A stretch of DNA of 64,000 bases from Cognatishimia maritima (GTDB lineage: Bacteria; Pseudomonadota; Alphaproteobacteria; Rhodobacterales; Rhodobacteraceae), in the NCBI RefSeq assembly GCF_900129685.1, contig NZ_FQWM01000003.1, forward strand, positions 19,886-83,885. The letters run 5' to 3'. Both the position numbers and the translations under genes were made by a program. Under the pieces are notes generated by a model, which had not been told where the DNA came from, made no database searches, and worked only from the letters and a program-made list of their open reading frames with translations. This document shows, piece after piece, positions 52,657-61,398 of this stretch (within the stretch, counting starts at the first letter, position 1; each line of letters starts with the position of its first letter).

Positions 52657-53313
52657 ATGGGATGGCTCTTCTACACGGACCGCCGCGTCCAGACTTATGC
52701 AGATGAGAAAGCGGAAATCGCCCGGCTTTGCAGCTTCGAGAGCGACACGCGCAAAACCGAACTGGTCAAGGCCTGCAAGGTCGCCTCCACCTGGTATGCG
52801 GCGGCAAGGGTCACCAATCTCGACGGCGCCGCTGTCGAAGACGCAACCTATGTGACCGATCCGGATGGCTCCATCACTTTCGGGGCTGTCTTCCTCACCC
52901 GATACGATGACGGCTGCTGGGGCTACAAGGACATGGAAGAAAGCGCCGGCCCCGTCGAGTCCCGCGCGCCGCTCAGCCTTCTGGCGCTTCTCTCCGACCT
53001 GAAGGACCCTGACAGCTACGCCCATGCCTGGCGCCAGCGTTGCCGGGACTGGGCTTCGATCCCTGACTACGAGGAAGGCGACAAGATCAGGCTCGCAGCA
53101 CCCGTGACGCTCACCGATGGCAGCACCTGCCAGATCGTCACCGCGACGCACTACAGGCGTGGGCGGCAAAAACGCCGCTGCTACCGCATCGAGGAAACCG
53201 GTTGGCTCGTACGCCTGTCGAAGGCCTCGCTTGCGGGCTCGGAGCTGCTCAGCTCCGCAAAAGGCGAGGCCAGTCCTGTGCTGGCGGAGTTCCTAGCGGG
53301 GCAGGGTGGCTGA
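52657..53313 (+). CDS. DUF6927-like hypothetical protein
   Basis: 218 residues starting MGWLFYTDRRVQTYADEKAE, with GWGYKDMEESAGP-like sequence and a basic ATHYRRGRQKRRCYRIEETG near residue 170. Similar proteins sit in the same backbone blocks of Rhodobacterales plasmids. RBS AAAGGACTCTGAG. No catalytic motif recognised. Confidence 0.68.
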   Translation: MGWLFYTDRRVQTYADEKAEIARLCSFESDTRKTELVKACKVASTWYAAARVTNLDGAAVEDATYVTDPDGSITFGAVFLTRYDDGCWGYKDMEESAGPVESRAPLSLLALLSDLKDPDSYAHAWRQRCRDWASIPDYEEGDKIRLAAPVTLTDGSTCQIVTATHYRRGRQKRRCYRIEETGWLVRLSKASLAGSELLSSAKGEASPVLAEFLAGQGG

Positions 53314-53371
53314 GTTTCCCGCTGAGACAACACCACGGGACCACGTGCACACATACTGCCAACTTGAAACC

Positions 53372-53389
53372 GTATCTCAAATGAGATAC
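53372..53389. promoter_or_regulatory. Operator palindrome of RelBE-like module
   Basis: GTATCTCA-AA-TGAGATAC (53372-53389), 8-bp perfect arms, 28 bases before the antitoxin ATG: expected antitoxin binding site. Confidence 0.7.
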
Positions 53390-53417
53390 ATCACTCCCAC
53401 CAACTGGAGGACCATCC

Positions 53418-53717
53418 ATGCCTGCCCAAACATCCATGCTTCATGTCCGTGTTGACGATCAGCTGAAAGCACAGGCTTCGGACGCACTTGCGGGCGTCGG
53501 TCTGACGCTCTCCGACGCGGTGCGTATTCTTCTGACCCGCGTGGCCGCAGAAGGCGGCTTGCCTGCCGGATTGACTGCTGATCCGGATGCCTATGACGCC
53601 TGGTTCAGGGCGAAGGTACAGGAAGCCTTGGACGATCCAAGGCCCACAACGCCCCATGCCAAGGCGATGCAAGACGCCCAGGCATTGATTGACGGGAAGC
53701 GCCTTGCCAAATCTTGA
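53418..53717 (+). CDS. RelB/DinJ-family antitoxin
   Basis: 99 residues. The ribbon-helix-helix N-terminus (SMLHVRVDDQLKAQASDALAGVGLTLSDAVRILLTRVA) matches RelB/DinJ. The disordered C-terminus would wrap the toxin. RBS GGAGGA. The toxin gene begins before its stop, giving tight coupling. Confidence 0.92.
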   Translation: MPAQTSMLHVRVDDQLKAQASDALAGVGLTLSDAVRILLTRVAAEGGLPAGLTADPDAYDAWFRAKVQEALDDPRPTTPHAKAMQDAQALIDGKRLAKS

Positions 53718-53979
53718 ATGGAAAGCCACGGCCATAGCCGACTTGCTGGCAATCATTGACTACATCTCTGACGACAACCCGGATGCCGCCCAAGTTCTCA
53801 AAGACGAGATTGAACACAAGACGTCCCTCCTTCCAGAACGCCCTCAGATGTACCGGGCGGGCCGTGTGGACGGGACTAGGGAGATGGTTGTTCGGCCGAA
53901 CTACATCGTGGTTTATGCTGAAAGCCCTGAGATGGTGACCATTTTGCGCGTTCTTCATGCTGCGCAGCAGTGGCCATGA
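53689..53979 (+). CDS. RelE/ParE-family toxin
   Basis: About 96 residues: WKATAIADLLAIIDYISDDNPDAAQVLKDEIE, RPQMYRAGRVDGTREMVVRPNYIVVYAE and a C-terminal ILRVLHAAQQWP, the ParE/RelE fold with its basic strand. No ATG is available; translation starts at TTG 53689 or TTG 53704. Overlaps the antitoxin. The C-terminal His-Ala-x-Q-x-W-P end is ParE-like, so DNA gyrase is a possible target. Confidence 0.9.
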   Translation: MTGSALPNLEWKATAIADLLAIIDYISDDNPDAAQVLKDEIEHKTSLLPERPQMYRAGRVDGTREMVVRPNYIVVYAESPEMVTILRVLHAAQQWP

Positions 53980-54008
53980 TCGGGGTGCAGGCCCCCCGCT
54001 AAGAAATT

Positions 54009-54046
54009 GCCCGCTCCACGCCTTCAAAGTGTAGAGCGGGCTTTTT
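54009..54046 (+). terminator. Rho-independent terminator after toxin-antitoxin module
   Basis: GCCCGCTC (54009-54016) pairs with GAGCGGGC (54034-54041), followed by TTTTT. Confidence 0.88.
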
Positions 54047-54085
54047 GTCCTTTGGAACTCAGACCCTGATCCAAAGGAAATCCCC

Positions 54086-57000
54086 ATGACCAAGCCCAAA
54101 CCGGCAAATCCGGCTCTCTCAATCTCCGACGCTAACCTCGCCTCTGCCCTCGCGCAGATCGGCACGGAGATCGACCACCAACCCCTGCGCAGCTCAGCGC
54201 TGGCGCGCATCATGCGCGAGACGTTTCATGGCAGCGATGCCGGCGGTGCCTGGGACTGGCGCATGGCATATGACCTGATGCAGGCCGCGGCTGTTCAGGT
54301 GCTGCTGCGTGGGGAAGGTGCTTCAGGTGACATCGCCGCTGCAAGGCTGCTTGCCTCGCGGCTCCTGACGGAAACCCGCCGCTCCGAGCAGCAAATCCGG
54401 CTGCAGCAGTTTTCCACGCCGCTGCCATTTGCGGCGCTGGTCTTGCGGGCCGCGGCGATCCGCGAGGGCGAAACCGTGCTGGAGTCCTCGGCTGGCACTG
54501 GTGCCCTGGCTGCTTTCGCCGCCCGGGCCGGTGCCACGCTTGTGCTCAATGAAATCGACTCCTTTCGCCAGCGCCTACTGCGCGCGGTTTTCGGCGGCGA
54601 GGTGACGGGCCATGACGGCGAGCATATCGACGATCTGCTGCAGACGCCGGTTCTGCCCGACGTGGTGGTGATGAACCCGCCCTTCGCCTCCTCGGTCGAT
54701 CGCTCCCGAGACAAGCACATCGCCGCCAAACATCTCGTCGCGGCTGCCAAGCGTCTGGCACCCGGCGGGCGGCTGGTGGCGATCATGCCGCCGGGATTCA
54801 CGCCCGAACGCGATGCCGCGCATTGGTCACGCGCCTGCGGTTTGCTCACGCCGCGCCTGGCGTTGCCGATGCCAGGGCAGGTCTACCGCAAGCTCGGCAC
54901 CTCTGTCGAAACCCAGCTCATGGTCTTCGACAAGGTGCAGGAGGTCGGCGAGATGATCAGCGTCCCTGTGCTGGATCTGGATGAAGCCTTGGCATATGTC
55001 GATGCCGTGGCCGCAACCCGGACCGAGATGCGCCCCATACAACAGGCGGCGGTGATCCCTCACGGGCGGCCGACCGTTCCATCCTCTGCTCCGCGCAAGA
55101 CCGCCGCTGCGCCTGTCGCCGCCTCCAAACCACGGGCCAATGCCGTCCGTTCGCTCAGCTTCACAAGCTTTGAGGCCCCGCGCGACAACACGCCGGTCTC
55201 GGACATCTATGCGCGCTACCGTCCGCAGCGGATCGAGATCGCGGGTGCGCAGGAACATCCCACGCCGCTCGTCGAGAGCATCGCTATGGCCTCTGTGGCC
55301 CCGCCGGCGCCCTCAGGTGCCGCCAGTGCGGAATTGCGCCTGCCCGCGAGGTTGATCGAGGAGGGACATCTCTCCGAGGCGCAGCTCGAGACCATCATCA
55401 TGGCCCATGATGCCCATGGGCGTGACCTGCCGGGCCGGTTCACGATCGATGATGACCAGGCCAAGCTGACGCGCGCCGATGATGACCCGGATGCACGGGC
55501 CTATCGCCTTGGCTATTTCCTCGGCGACGGCACCGGTTGCGGCAAGGGGCGCGAATGCGCGGGGCTCATCCTTGTCAACTGGCTGGCCGGGCGCAGAAAG
55601 GCGATCTGGGTCTCCAAATCCGCCACGCTCATCGAGGACGCCATCCGCGACTGGACCGATCTCGGCGGCTCGCCAGCCGACATCCAGCCGCTCTCCAAAT
55701 GGAAACCGGACCAGCCAGTCCCTATGGGTGACGGTATCCTTTTCGTGACCTACGCCACGCTGCGGTCCGCGGGCAATTGCGGCACCACGCGACTGAGCCA
55801 GATCCTCGACTGGCTGGGCGAAGACTTTGAAGGCGTGCTGGCTTTTGATGAAGCCCATGCCATGCAGAACGCGGCAGGGTCCGAGCAGGGCAGGGGGGTC
55901 AAACCCTCCCAGCAGGGCCTTGCTGGCCTGCGGCTGCAACTGGCAGCACCCCGCGCCCGCGTCTTCTACATCTCGGCCACGGGTGCCACGAGCGTGCACA
56001 ACCTGGCCTATGCCGCGCGGCTGGGGCTCTGGGGGCAAGGGCCTGAATACCCCTTCTCAAGCCGCGAGAGCTTCGTTTCAGCGATGGAAGCCGGCGGTGT
56101 CGCGGCGATGGAAGTGGTCGCCCGTGATCTCAAGACGCTCGGGCTCTACACGGCGCGCGCCCTCAGTTTTGATGGGGTGGAGTATGACGTGCTCGAACAC
56201 GCGCTCACTCCGGCCCAGATCGAGATCTACGACGCATACGCGGCTTCGTTTCGGACGATCCACCACAATCTCGAAGCCGCGCTGACGGCGACCGGCGTTA
56301 ACGACGCCTCTGGCGAGACCAATGCCTCGGCCGCTCGCGCTTCGGCCAAGTCCCGATTCGAGAGCACGAAGCAGCGCTTCTTCAACCATCTTCTGATGGG
56401 CATGAAGGCGCCGACCATCATGCGCGCCATCAAGGACGATCTGGTGGCGGGCAAGGCTTGCGTCATCCAGGTGGTCTCAACGGGTGAGAGCCTGCTGAAA
56501 CGTCGGCTTGAGACGATGGACGCGGGAGATGAGCTCGTCGAGGGTGCCTTGACGCCGCGCGACTATGTTCTGGGCTATCTCGAGCAGGCTTTCCCGATCC
56601 ACGCCCAGAAACTGGTCGAGATCGACGGCAACATGGTCGCGGAACCCTTGCGGGATGAGACCGGCGCGCTCGTTGTCTCGCGCGAGGCGCTCGCTTTGCG
56701 TGACGCGGCCATGATGGAGTTGATGACGCTGTCGCCGATCCCCTCGGCGCTCGATCAGATCCTCTGGGCCTTTGGCGACGAGGCCGTGGCAGAAGTCACA
56801 GGGCGGTCCATCCGGCCCCTCAAGGCCGAGGATGGTCATCTCTTCATCGAAAAGCGCGCCGCCAGCAGCAATTCATCCGAAACCCAGGCCTTCATGGACG
56901 GTGAGAAGGATATCCTGATCTTCTCGGATGCGGGTGGCACAGGCCGCTCCTATCATGCGGCGCAAACGGCGAAGAACCAGAAACGGCGGCGGCACTACCT

Positions 57001-58348
57001 GCTGGAGCCCGGCTGGCGCGCCGATGCGGCCATCCAGGGGCTCGGTCGCACGCATCGCTCGGCCCAGGTCAGCGCGCCCTTCTTCCGGGTCTGCACCTCC
57101 GATGTGCATGGCGAGAAACGCTTCACCTCGACGATTGCCAAACGCCTCGACCAGCTGGGGGCCCTGACCAAGGGCCAGCGCGAGACCGGCTCGCAGGGGA
57201 TGTTCCGCGAGGAGGACAATCTCGAAAGCCCAATCGCACGGGCGGCGCTACGCGGGTATTTCGCCGATCTTGCCGCCGGGCGCGCCGAGGCGATGAGTTA
57301 CGAGAGCTTTACCGATTGGACCGCTTTGCGGCTGATCGATAAGGACGGTGTGCTTCTCGAGGAGCTTCCCCCAATCCAGCGGTTTCTGAACCGGGTTCTG
57401 GCCCTGCCCATCCACATGCAGAACGCGCTCTTTGCCGAGTTCATGCGCCGGATTGCCGATCAGACTGAACGGGCGCGCGCGGCGGGCACGCTCGATCTCG
57501 GCGTGGAAACCCTGCGTGGCGAAAAGATCGAGCAGGTCTCCACAGAGGATCTCTGGACCTGCCCGAAATCTGGCGCCGTGACGCGGATCATCGGGCTCGA
57601 GGTGACGGACCCGGTCCATGTCCTGGGCGCTGAAGAGGCCATATCGCGCAATCCGGACAAGCTGCCGATGGTCAATCGCGCCTCCGGCCGCGCGGCGCTC
57701 ATCTCGGCGCGCCCTATGCAGATGTATGACGAGGACATTGTCACGCTGATGCGCAAGGCGGTGCGGCCCAACGGGTCGAGCTATCTGGAGGAGACGCGGT
57801 TCGGGTCCTCGGCCTGGGAGAACATCGGTAAGCCCGAGTTTGCAAGGCTTTGGGATGCCGAGGCTGCCTCCTTGCCCAAGACCACCACGACCAAGCTCTA
57901 CCTGTTGACAGGGCTGCTGTTGCCGATCTGGAAGGACATTCCGACCACCAATGAGCGCATCTACCGGGTCACGCCCGACGGGGCGACCGCAATGATCGGG
58001 CGGACTCTGAGCGAGCAAGGCGCGGCCGCGCTGCGCGCCCGCTTCCTCGTGTCCAACCCGCAAACACCGCAGGAGATGTTGACCGCCGCCCTCGGCACCA
58101 CCGCGCCTGTCGATCTGGGCCGGGGTCTCACCCTGACCCGTCGCCGGGTCGCAGGCGAGATATGCCTTGAGTTGGGCGGCGCCGACAAGAGCATGATCGA
58201 AGGCCTCAAGGCCATGGGGTGTTTCACCGAGATCATTGCCTTCCAGCTGCGGGTGTTCCTGCCGCATGGGAACGGGATCGACACGGGAACCATTCTGGCC
58301 CGGATCGTGGGCCAGCGAGCCGCTGGATCGGCAGAACAAGCTGCCTGA
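54086..58348 (+). CDS. Methyltransferase-helicase (strawberry-notch-like) fusion
   Basis: 1420 residues. The N-terminal SAM-methyltransferase fold has VLESSAGTGALAAFAAR (131-147) and NPPF (197-200), the N6-adenine methyltransferase type. A Pro/Ala linker (about 325-410) follows. The SF2 helicase core of the strawberry notch group has Walker A GDGTGCGKG (480-488) and DEAH (588-591). Motif VI region GLGRTHRSAQ appears late (about 985), then a SBNO-type C-terminal domain. Such proteins are frequent on alphaproteobacterial plasmids and phages and probably remodel or protect DNA; no restriction nuclease domain is seen. RBS AAAGGAAA. Confidence 0.92.
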   Translation: MTKPKPANPALSISDANLASALAQIGTEIDHQPLRSSALARIMRETFHGSDAGGAWDWRMAYDLMQAAAVQVLLRGEGASGDIAAARLLASRLLTETRRSEQQIRLQQFSTPLPFAALVLRAAAIREGETVLESSAGTGALAAFAARAGATLVLNEIDSFRQRLLRAVFGGEVTGHDGEHIDDLLQTPVLPDVVVMNPPFASSVDRSRDKHIAAKHLVAAAKRLAPGGRLVAIMPPGFTPERDAAHWSRACGLLTPRLALPMPGQVYRKLGTSVETQLMVFDKVQEVGEMISVPVLDLDEALAYVDAVAATRTEMRPIQQAAVIPHGRPTVPSSAPRKTAAAPVAASKPRANAVRSLSFTSFEAPRDNTPVSDIYARYRPQRIEIAGAQEHPTPLVESIAMASVAPPAPSGAASAELRLPARLIEEGHLSEAQLETIIMAHDAHGRDLPGRFTIDDDQAKLTRADDDPDARAYRLGYFLGDGTGCGKGRECAGLILVNWLAGRRKAIWVSKSATLIEDAIRDWTDLGGSPADIQPLSKWKPDQPVPMGDGILFVTYATLRSAGNCGTTRLSQILDWLGEDFEGVLAFDEAHAMQNAAGSEQGRGVKPSQQGLAGLRLQLAAPRARVFYISATGATSVHNLAYAARLGLWGQGPEYPFSSRESFVSAMEAGGVAAMEVVARDLKTLGLYTARALSFDGVEYDVLEHALTPAQIEIYDAYAASFRTIHHNLEAALTATGVNDASGETNASAARASAKSRFESTKQRFFNHLLMGMKAPTIMRAIKDDLVAGKACVIQVVSTGESLLKRRLETMDAGDELVEGALTPRDYVLGYLEQAFPIHAQKLVEIDGNMVAEPLRDETGALVVSREALALRDAAMMELMTLSPIPSALDQILWAFGDEAVAEVTGRSIRPLKAEDGHLFIEKRAASSNSSETQAFMDGEKDILIFSDAGGTGRSYHAAQTAKNQKRRRHYLLEPGWRADAAIQGLGRTHRSAQVSAPFFRVCTSDVHGEKRFTSTIAKRLDQLGALTKGQRETGSQGMFREEDNLESPIARAALRGYFADLAAGRAEAMSYESFTDWTALRLIDKDGVLLEELPPIQRFLNRVLALPIHMQNALFAEFMRRIADQTERARAAGTLDLGVETLRGEKIEQVSTEDLWTCPKSGAVTRIIGLEVTDPVHVLGAEEAISRNPDKLPMVNRASGRAALISARPMQMYDEDIVTLMRKAVRPNGSSYLEETRFGSSAWENIGKPEFARLWDAEAASLPKTTTTKLYLLTGLLLPIWKDIPTTNERIYRVTPDGATAMIGRTLSEQGAAALRARFLVSNPQTPQEMLTAALGTTAPVDLGRGLTLTRRRVAGEICLELGGADKSMIEGLKAMGCFTEIIAFQLRVFLPHGNGIDTGTILARIVGQRAAGSAEQAA

Positions 58349-58469
58349 AATGTCAAAGCGAGCTTTCGGTCGGGCGTCGCGGATCGGGGTTTGTCCGGGC
58401 TGCGCTTTCCGGGCGCGGGCAGACCAATGCCACGCCCGGCCACCCAAATTCAGACAAGAGGACAGACCC

Positions 58470-58856
58470 ATGACCAATCCCCAGATCGACTATGCCGCAA
58501 TGGCGGCTCAGTGGCGTGCAGAGCGCGAAACCACCCTGAAAGCAACCCGAGCGGAACTGATCGCGCAACTGCGCGCGCTTGGCGTCAGCGAGATCACTGC
58601 CGAATACGAAGGCTATGGCGACTCCGGCAATGTCGAGGATGTGATTGTGCAGCCTGCAGAGGTCCAACTGCCGGAACCGCTTGTCACCGCAGTGGGCGAC
58701 TTCGCCTGGTCGCTCGCCTATCACCATCACCCGGGGTTCGAGAACAACGAGGGCGGCTTCGGCACGCTGACCTGGGACATCGCAGCCGACAGCATCACCC
58801 TCGATCACGCCGACCGCTATGTCGAATGCTCGCACAGCTATGACGAGGGGCTTTGA
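58470..58856 (+). CDS. DUF6878 protein
   Basis: 128 residues from MTNPQIDYAAMAAQWRAERE; RBS AGAGGACAG. Pattern: RALGVSEITAEYEGYGDSGNVEDV, YHHHPGFENNEGGFGTLTWDIA and ITLDHADRYVECSHSYDEGL, the DUF6878 layout. It is acidic and has no known activity. The next gene starts 1 base after its stop. Confidence 0.82.
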   Translation: MTNPQIDYAAMAAQWRAERETTLKATRAELIAQLRALGVSEITAEYEGYGDSGNVEDVIVQPAEVQLPEPLVTAVGDFAWSLAYHHHPGFENNEGGFGTLTWDIAADSITLDHADRYVECSHSYDEGL

Positions 58857-58857
58857 G

Positions 58858-59319
58858 ATGGCCCATCCGCTTCATCATGCCGAAAGCTCTGCCCGGAAGT
58901 TCGGCGGGGTGCCGTCTGACTATCAGGCCGTCCACGATTGGTTTGACGCCTCGAAAGAGCACCTCGCGCTTTTCACGCACCGGGCCTTGCGCCACCATAC
59001 CCAAGGTCTGTTCGATGCTGAACGTGTCTTCGGTCTGACCCTGACCAATAGCGCAGGTCGGGACATCCCCGTGCGCTGGATCGGCGAGCAGCATATCCGT
59101 GAAGACTGCCAAGGCCGTATCCCGAGTATGGCGGACTGGCTGCGACGCATACAGCCTGAGCCATGGATGGCCAATGGCCATATCGAGCAGCACGTCAGCG
59201 AGGAGCCCTGCGGCGATCCAAGGGTTGCCTGGGCCTCCGAGGTCGCCGCCGGACGAACGGTTCTTGGCCTGAAAGATTGGATGGCGGCGCGCGCGACGCA
59301 AGCCACGCAAAGCGCCTGA
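58858..59319 (+). CDS. DUF6915-like protein
   Basis: 153 residues: MAHPLHHAESSARKFGG, YQAVHDWFDASKEHLALFTHRALRHHTQGLF, and DIPVRWIGEQHIREDCQGRIPSMADWL. His-rich and well conserved in this plasmid block; function unknown. Coupled to the DUF6878 gene with GAGATG start context. Confidence 0.78.
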   Translation: MAHPLHHAESSARKFGGVPSDYQAVHDWFDASKEHLALFTHRALRHHTQGLFDAERVFGLTLTNSAGRDIPVRWIGEQHIREDCQGRIPSMADWLRRIQPEPWMANGHIEQHVSEEPCGDPRVAWASEVAAGRTVLGLKDWMAARATQATQSA

Positions 59320-59354
59320 CAGCTCTCGGTCGTTTGCCAAACGAATGCTGCATA

Positions 59355-59384
59355 GAAGCCCGGTCGGAAGATCGGGCTTCTTGC
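59355..59384 (+). terminator. Rho-independent terminator
   Basis: GAAGCCCG (59355-59362) pairs with CGGGCTTC (59373-59380), followed by TTG; a short T-run makes it moderately strong. Confidence 0.65.
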
Positions 59385-59419
59385 GGCGTTTACCCACCAG
59401 TCTTCTTGAGGAGGATCGC

Positions 59420-59722
59420 ATGACACTCGATGAAATCAAGGCCGCCGTGGATGCCGGGCAGACCGTGCACTGGGCCAATACCGGCTACGTTGTCCACAAG
59501 GACCGGCTCGGTCAGTACCTCATCACCTATGTGCCGAATGGTAGCTGCATCGGCCTGACAGACCGGAGCGGGCAACGTTTGAACGGAAAAGAAACGGAGT
59601 TCTTCGTCGCGCAATCGAAGGACGCCGCAGAAAATCCGGGCAGCCAATCAAGACCAGACGGGCAGGGGAGGGGCGTAGCACCCGAAGGCGCGGGGGCATT
59701 CCCACTCGGACGGCAGCTCTGA
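59420..59722 (+). CDS. Small conserved plasmid protein (100 residues)
   Basis: Starts MTLDEIKAAVDAGQTVHWAN, then GYVVHKDRLGQYLITYVPNGSCIGLTDRSG and LNGKETEFFVA; the last third is Gly/Arg/Pro-rich and probably disordered. RBS GAGGAG. The conserved first 65 residues look like a small beta-rich domain; no known function. Confidence 0.75.
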   Translation: MTLDEIKAAVDAGQTVHWANTGYVVHKDRLGQYLITYVPNGSCIGLTDRSGQRLNGKETEFFVAQSKDAAENPGSQSRPDGQGRGVAPEGAGAFPLGRQL

Positions 59723-59847
59723 CCCTTGGGCGGGGCTGAAAGGAAAGCAGGCTTTCTGATTTGTGATCCCTCAAGGGGTCGAGCAAGCAATCCCGGATGC
59801 GCTGGCAAGGACGTCAGGCAGCGGCCAATCCAAGAAGGAACTATCCC

Positions 59848-60576
59848 ATGTTCGCAGGAACCCTCACCCGCAATGTCGAGACCGCAGCCGCTCAGTACAC
59901 CGGCATGATCCACGGGACGCGCTTTGACATCGCCATCCAGTTGGAGGCGCGGGCCAAGATGTCCGAACGCAGCCCGGATTTTGACGTGACGGCAGTCAAC
60001 AAAACAGGCCGCAAGGTGCGCATCGGGACGGCTTGGAACGAGACCGGCAATACCAGCGGCAACCCCTACATCTCGATGCAGATCGATGTCGGTTTGGGTC
60101 CGTTCCGGATCAACGCGGTGCAGACGAAACAGGCGCGCGCGGCCCAGAGCGGCGAATTCGAGATCATCCCGCTGGTCTCGAACGGCCTGATGAAGTCCGG
60201 CTCGATCTCGGGCGAGCTCACCGCCATGGACGCGGACAACGCCTTCACTGGCTACATCGCCAACATGATGTTCGATCTGGAGTTCATGCTGATCGAGAAC
60301 AGCTACAAATCCGAGGAAACCCACCCCGATTACCGGATCGAGGTCAGCTCGCCCCGGGGCACACCGATCCGCGTCGGCTCGGCGTGGATGGCGAAAAGCA
60401 GCCGCACGGGCAATGACTACCTGTCGCTTCTGATCAACACGCCCGATGGCGACCTGCGCGTCAACGCCGTGCAGAACGAAGAACAGCGCGGCGGGCAGAC
60501 CTTCTCGATCATCCCGTTCATCGACAGCGGTGAGCAGCCGCAGGACGCGGGCGCGGGGCTCTCCTTGGTCGCCTAA
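59848..60576 (+). CDS. Tandem DUF736 protein
   Basis: 242 residues with two copies of the DUF736 domain. Copy 1 (about 14-110) has YTGMIHGTRFDIAIQLEA, RKVRIGTAWNETGNTSGNPYISMQID and FRINAVQTKQ; copy 2 (about 130-230) has FTGYIANMMFDLEFMLIE, TPIRVGSAWMAKSSRTGNDYLSLLI and LRVNAVQNEEQ. DUF736 proteins are usually single-domain, about 100-130 residues, on plasmids and integrative elements. A duplicated form suggests an internal dimer. RBS AGAAGGA. Confidence 0.9.
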   Translation: MFAGTLTRNVETAAAQYTGMIHGTRFDIAIQLEARAKMSERSPDFDVTAVNKTGRKVRIGTAWNETGNTSGNPYISMQIDVGLGPFRINAVQTKQARAAQSGEFEIIPLVSNGLMKSGSISGELTAMDADNAFTGYIANMMFDLEFMLIENSYKSEETHPDYRIEVSSPRGTPIRVGSAWMAKSSRTGNDYLSLLINTPDGDLRVNAVQNEEQRGGQTFSIIPFIDSGEQPQDAGAGLSLVA

Positions 60577-60609
60577 TCGGCGCGCGAGGGGAGACGATCT
60601 GAATCGAAA

Positions 60610-60640
60610 GGGGAGCCGTGGGATCACGGTTCCCCTTTTT
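60610..60640 (+). terminator. Rho-independent terminator after DUF736
   Basis: GGGGAGCCGTG (60610-60620) pairs with CACGGTTCCCC (60625-60635; one G-T pair), then TTTTT. Ends the ArdC-to-DUF736 gene block. Confidence 0.9.
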
Positions 60641-60731
60641 CCATGTTTGGCTGCATGACGGGCGCCATCTGCTTGCGATCTGCTGAATATGATATACGAT
60701 AATATATTATTGAATGGACGAAGGTAGGCGC

Positions 60732-61268
60732 ATGGTGGCGAGACTGGGAAAAGCTCCGTGGTTCGAGAGCTTTGATGTAGAGGCAGAGGTTGCAGAGCTT
60801 CTTGCTCATATCGAGCGTTGCACCGGATTTGCGCTGCTTGACCGCAAGCGTGATGTCATCATGACCCATGCAAGGGCAAAGCTCGACAGGACAAGGCAGG
60901 CATTTCTCGAGGCCAAGGCGGCGGGAAAGCCGGTGTCCACATCGCGCCGCGCTTATCTGACCGAAGTTCAGGACACGATCTTCATGGCGATCCCGGAGGA
61001 GAACCTCGCGCGGATGCCGCTGCGCGAGCAGGTTCTCAACGACCCGTCATTTTACGCGGATGCCATGCACCGCGCCGCCGCGATTAGCGAGGATGAGCTT
61101 TTCATGGCGCTGTCCTCTTCGCTGAAAGACATGACAGTCCAAGACGCCCGGGCCTTCGTCTCGAAGCTTTGGCACAGCACGATCGATGACAATGCCCGCA
61201 AATCCGCCGAAGCCCTGAAGCGCCCCGAGCGTGAACCGCAGCCCTTTCGTCCGGGGAACACCGTGTAA
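60732..61268 (+). CDS. Hypothetical protein (about 178 residues)
   Basis: From MVARLGKAPWFESFDVEAEVAEL; the ATG at 60732 has GAAGGTAGG upstream, while 60714 is an alternative start. It is mainly helical and charged, with a central PEENLARMPLREQVLNDPSF and Pro/Arg-rich end. AT-rich promoter sequence (60685-60712) precedes it. I do not recognise the family. It lies just after the backbone block's terminator, so it is a separate unit. Confidence 0.65.
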   Translation: MVARLGKAPWFESFDVEAEVAELLAHIERCTGFALLDRKRDVIMTHARAKLDRTRQAFLEAKAAGKPVSTSRRAYLTEVQDTIFMAIPEENLARMPLREQVLNDPSFYADAMHRAAAISEDELFMALSSSLKDMTVQDARAFVSKLWHSTIDDNARKSAEALKRPEREPQPFRPGNTV

Positions 61269-61398
61269 GATCGAGGCCGTTCTCTTGCCTTGGGCCTTGA
61301 CCAAGTTGGCCGCCTCAAACCCCCTTTCCCGGAGGTGGCACCCTGTGCAGCGTGCGGAAGCCGTTGAAGGCGCTGTGGTGACGTCTACTGTCGCCAAC

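Noticed and set aside
51985..53169. Minus-strand open frame of 394 codons opposite two hypothetical genes
   Set aside because: Plus-strand genes have good ribosome sites and plasmid-family similarity; the minus frame spans their intergenic gap without promoter or start signals.
57248..58477. Long minus-strand open frame (409 codons) opposite the helicase gene
   Set aside because: GC-rich coding DNA often leaves the opposite frame open. It has no recognisable domain, no ribosome site, and conflicts with the strongly supported plus-strand gene.
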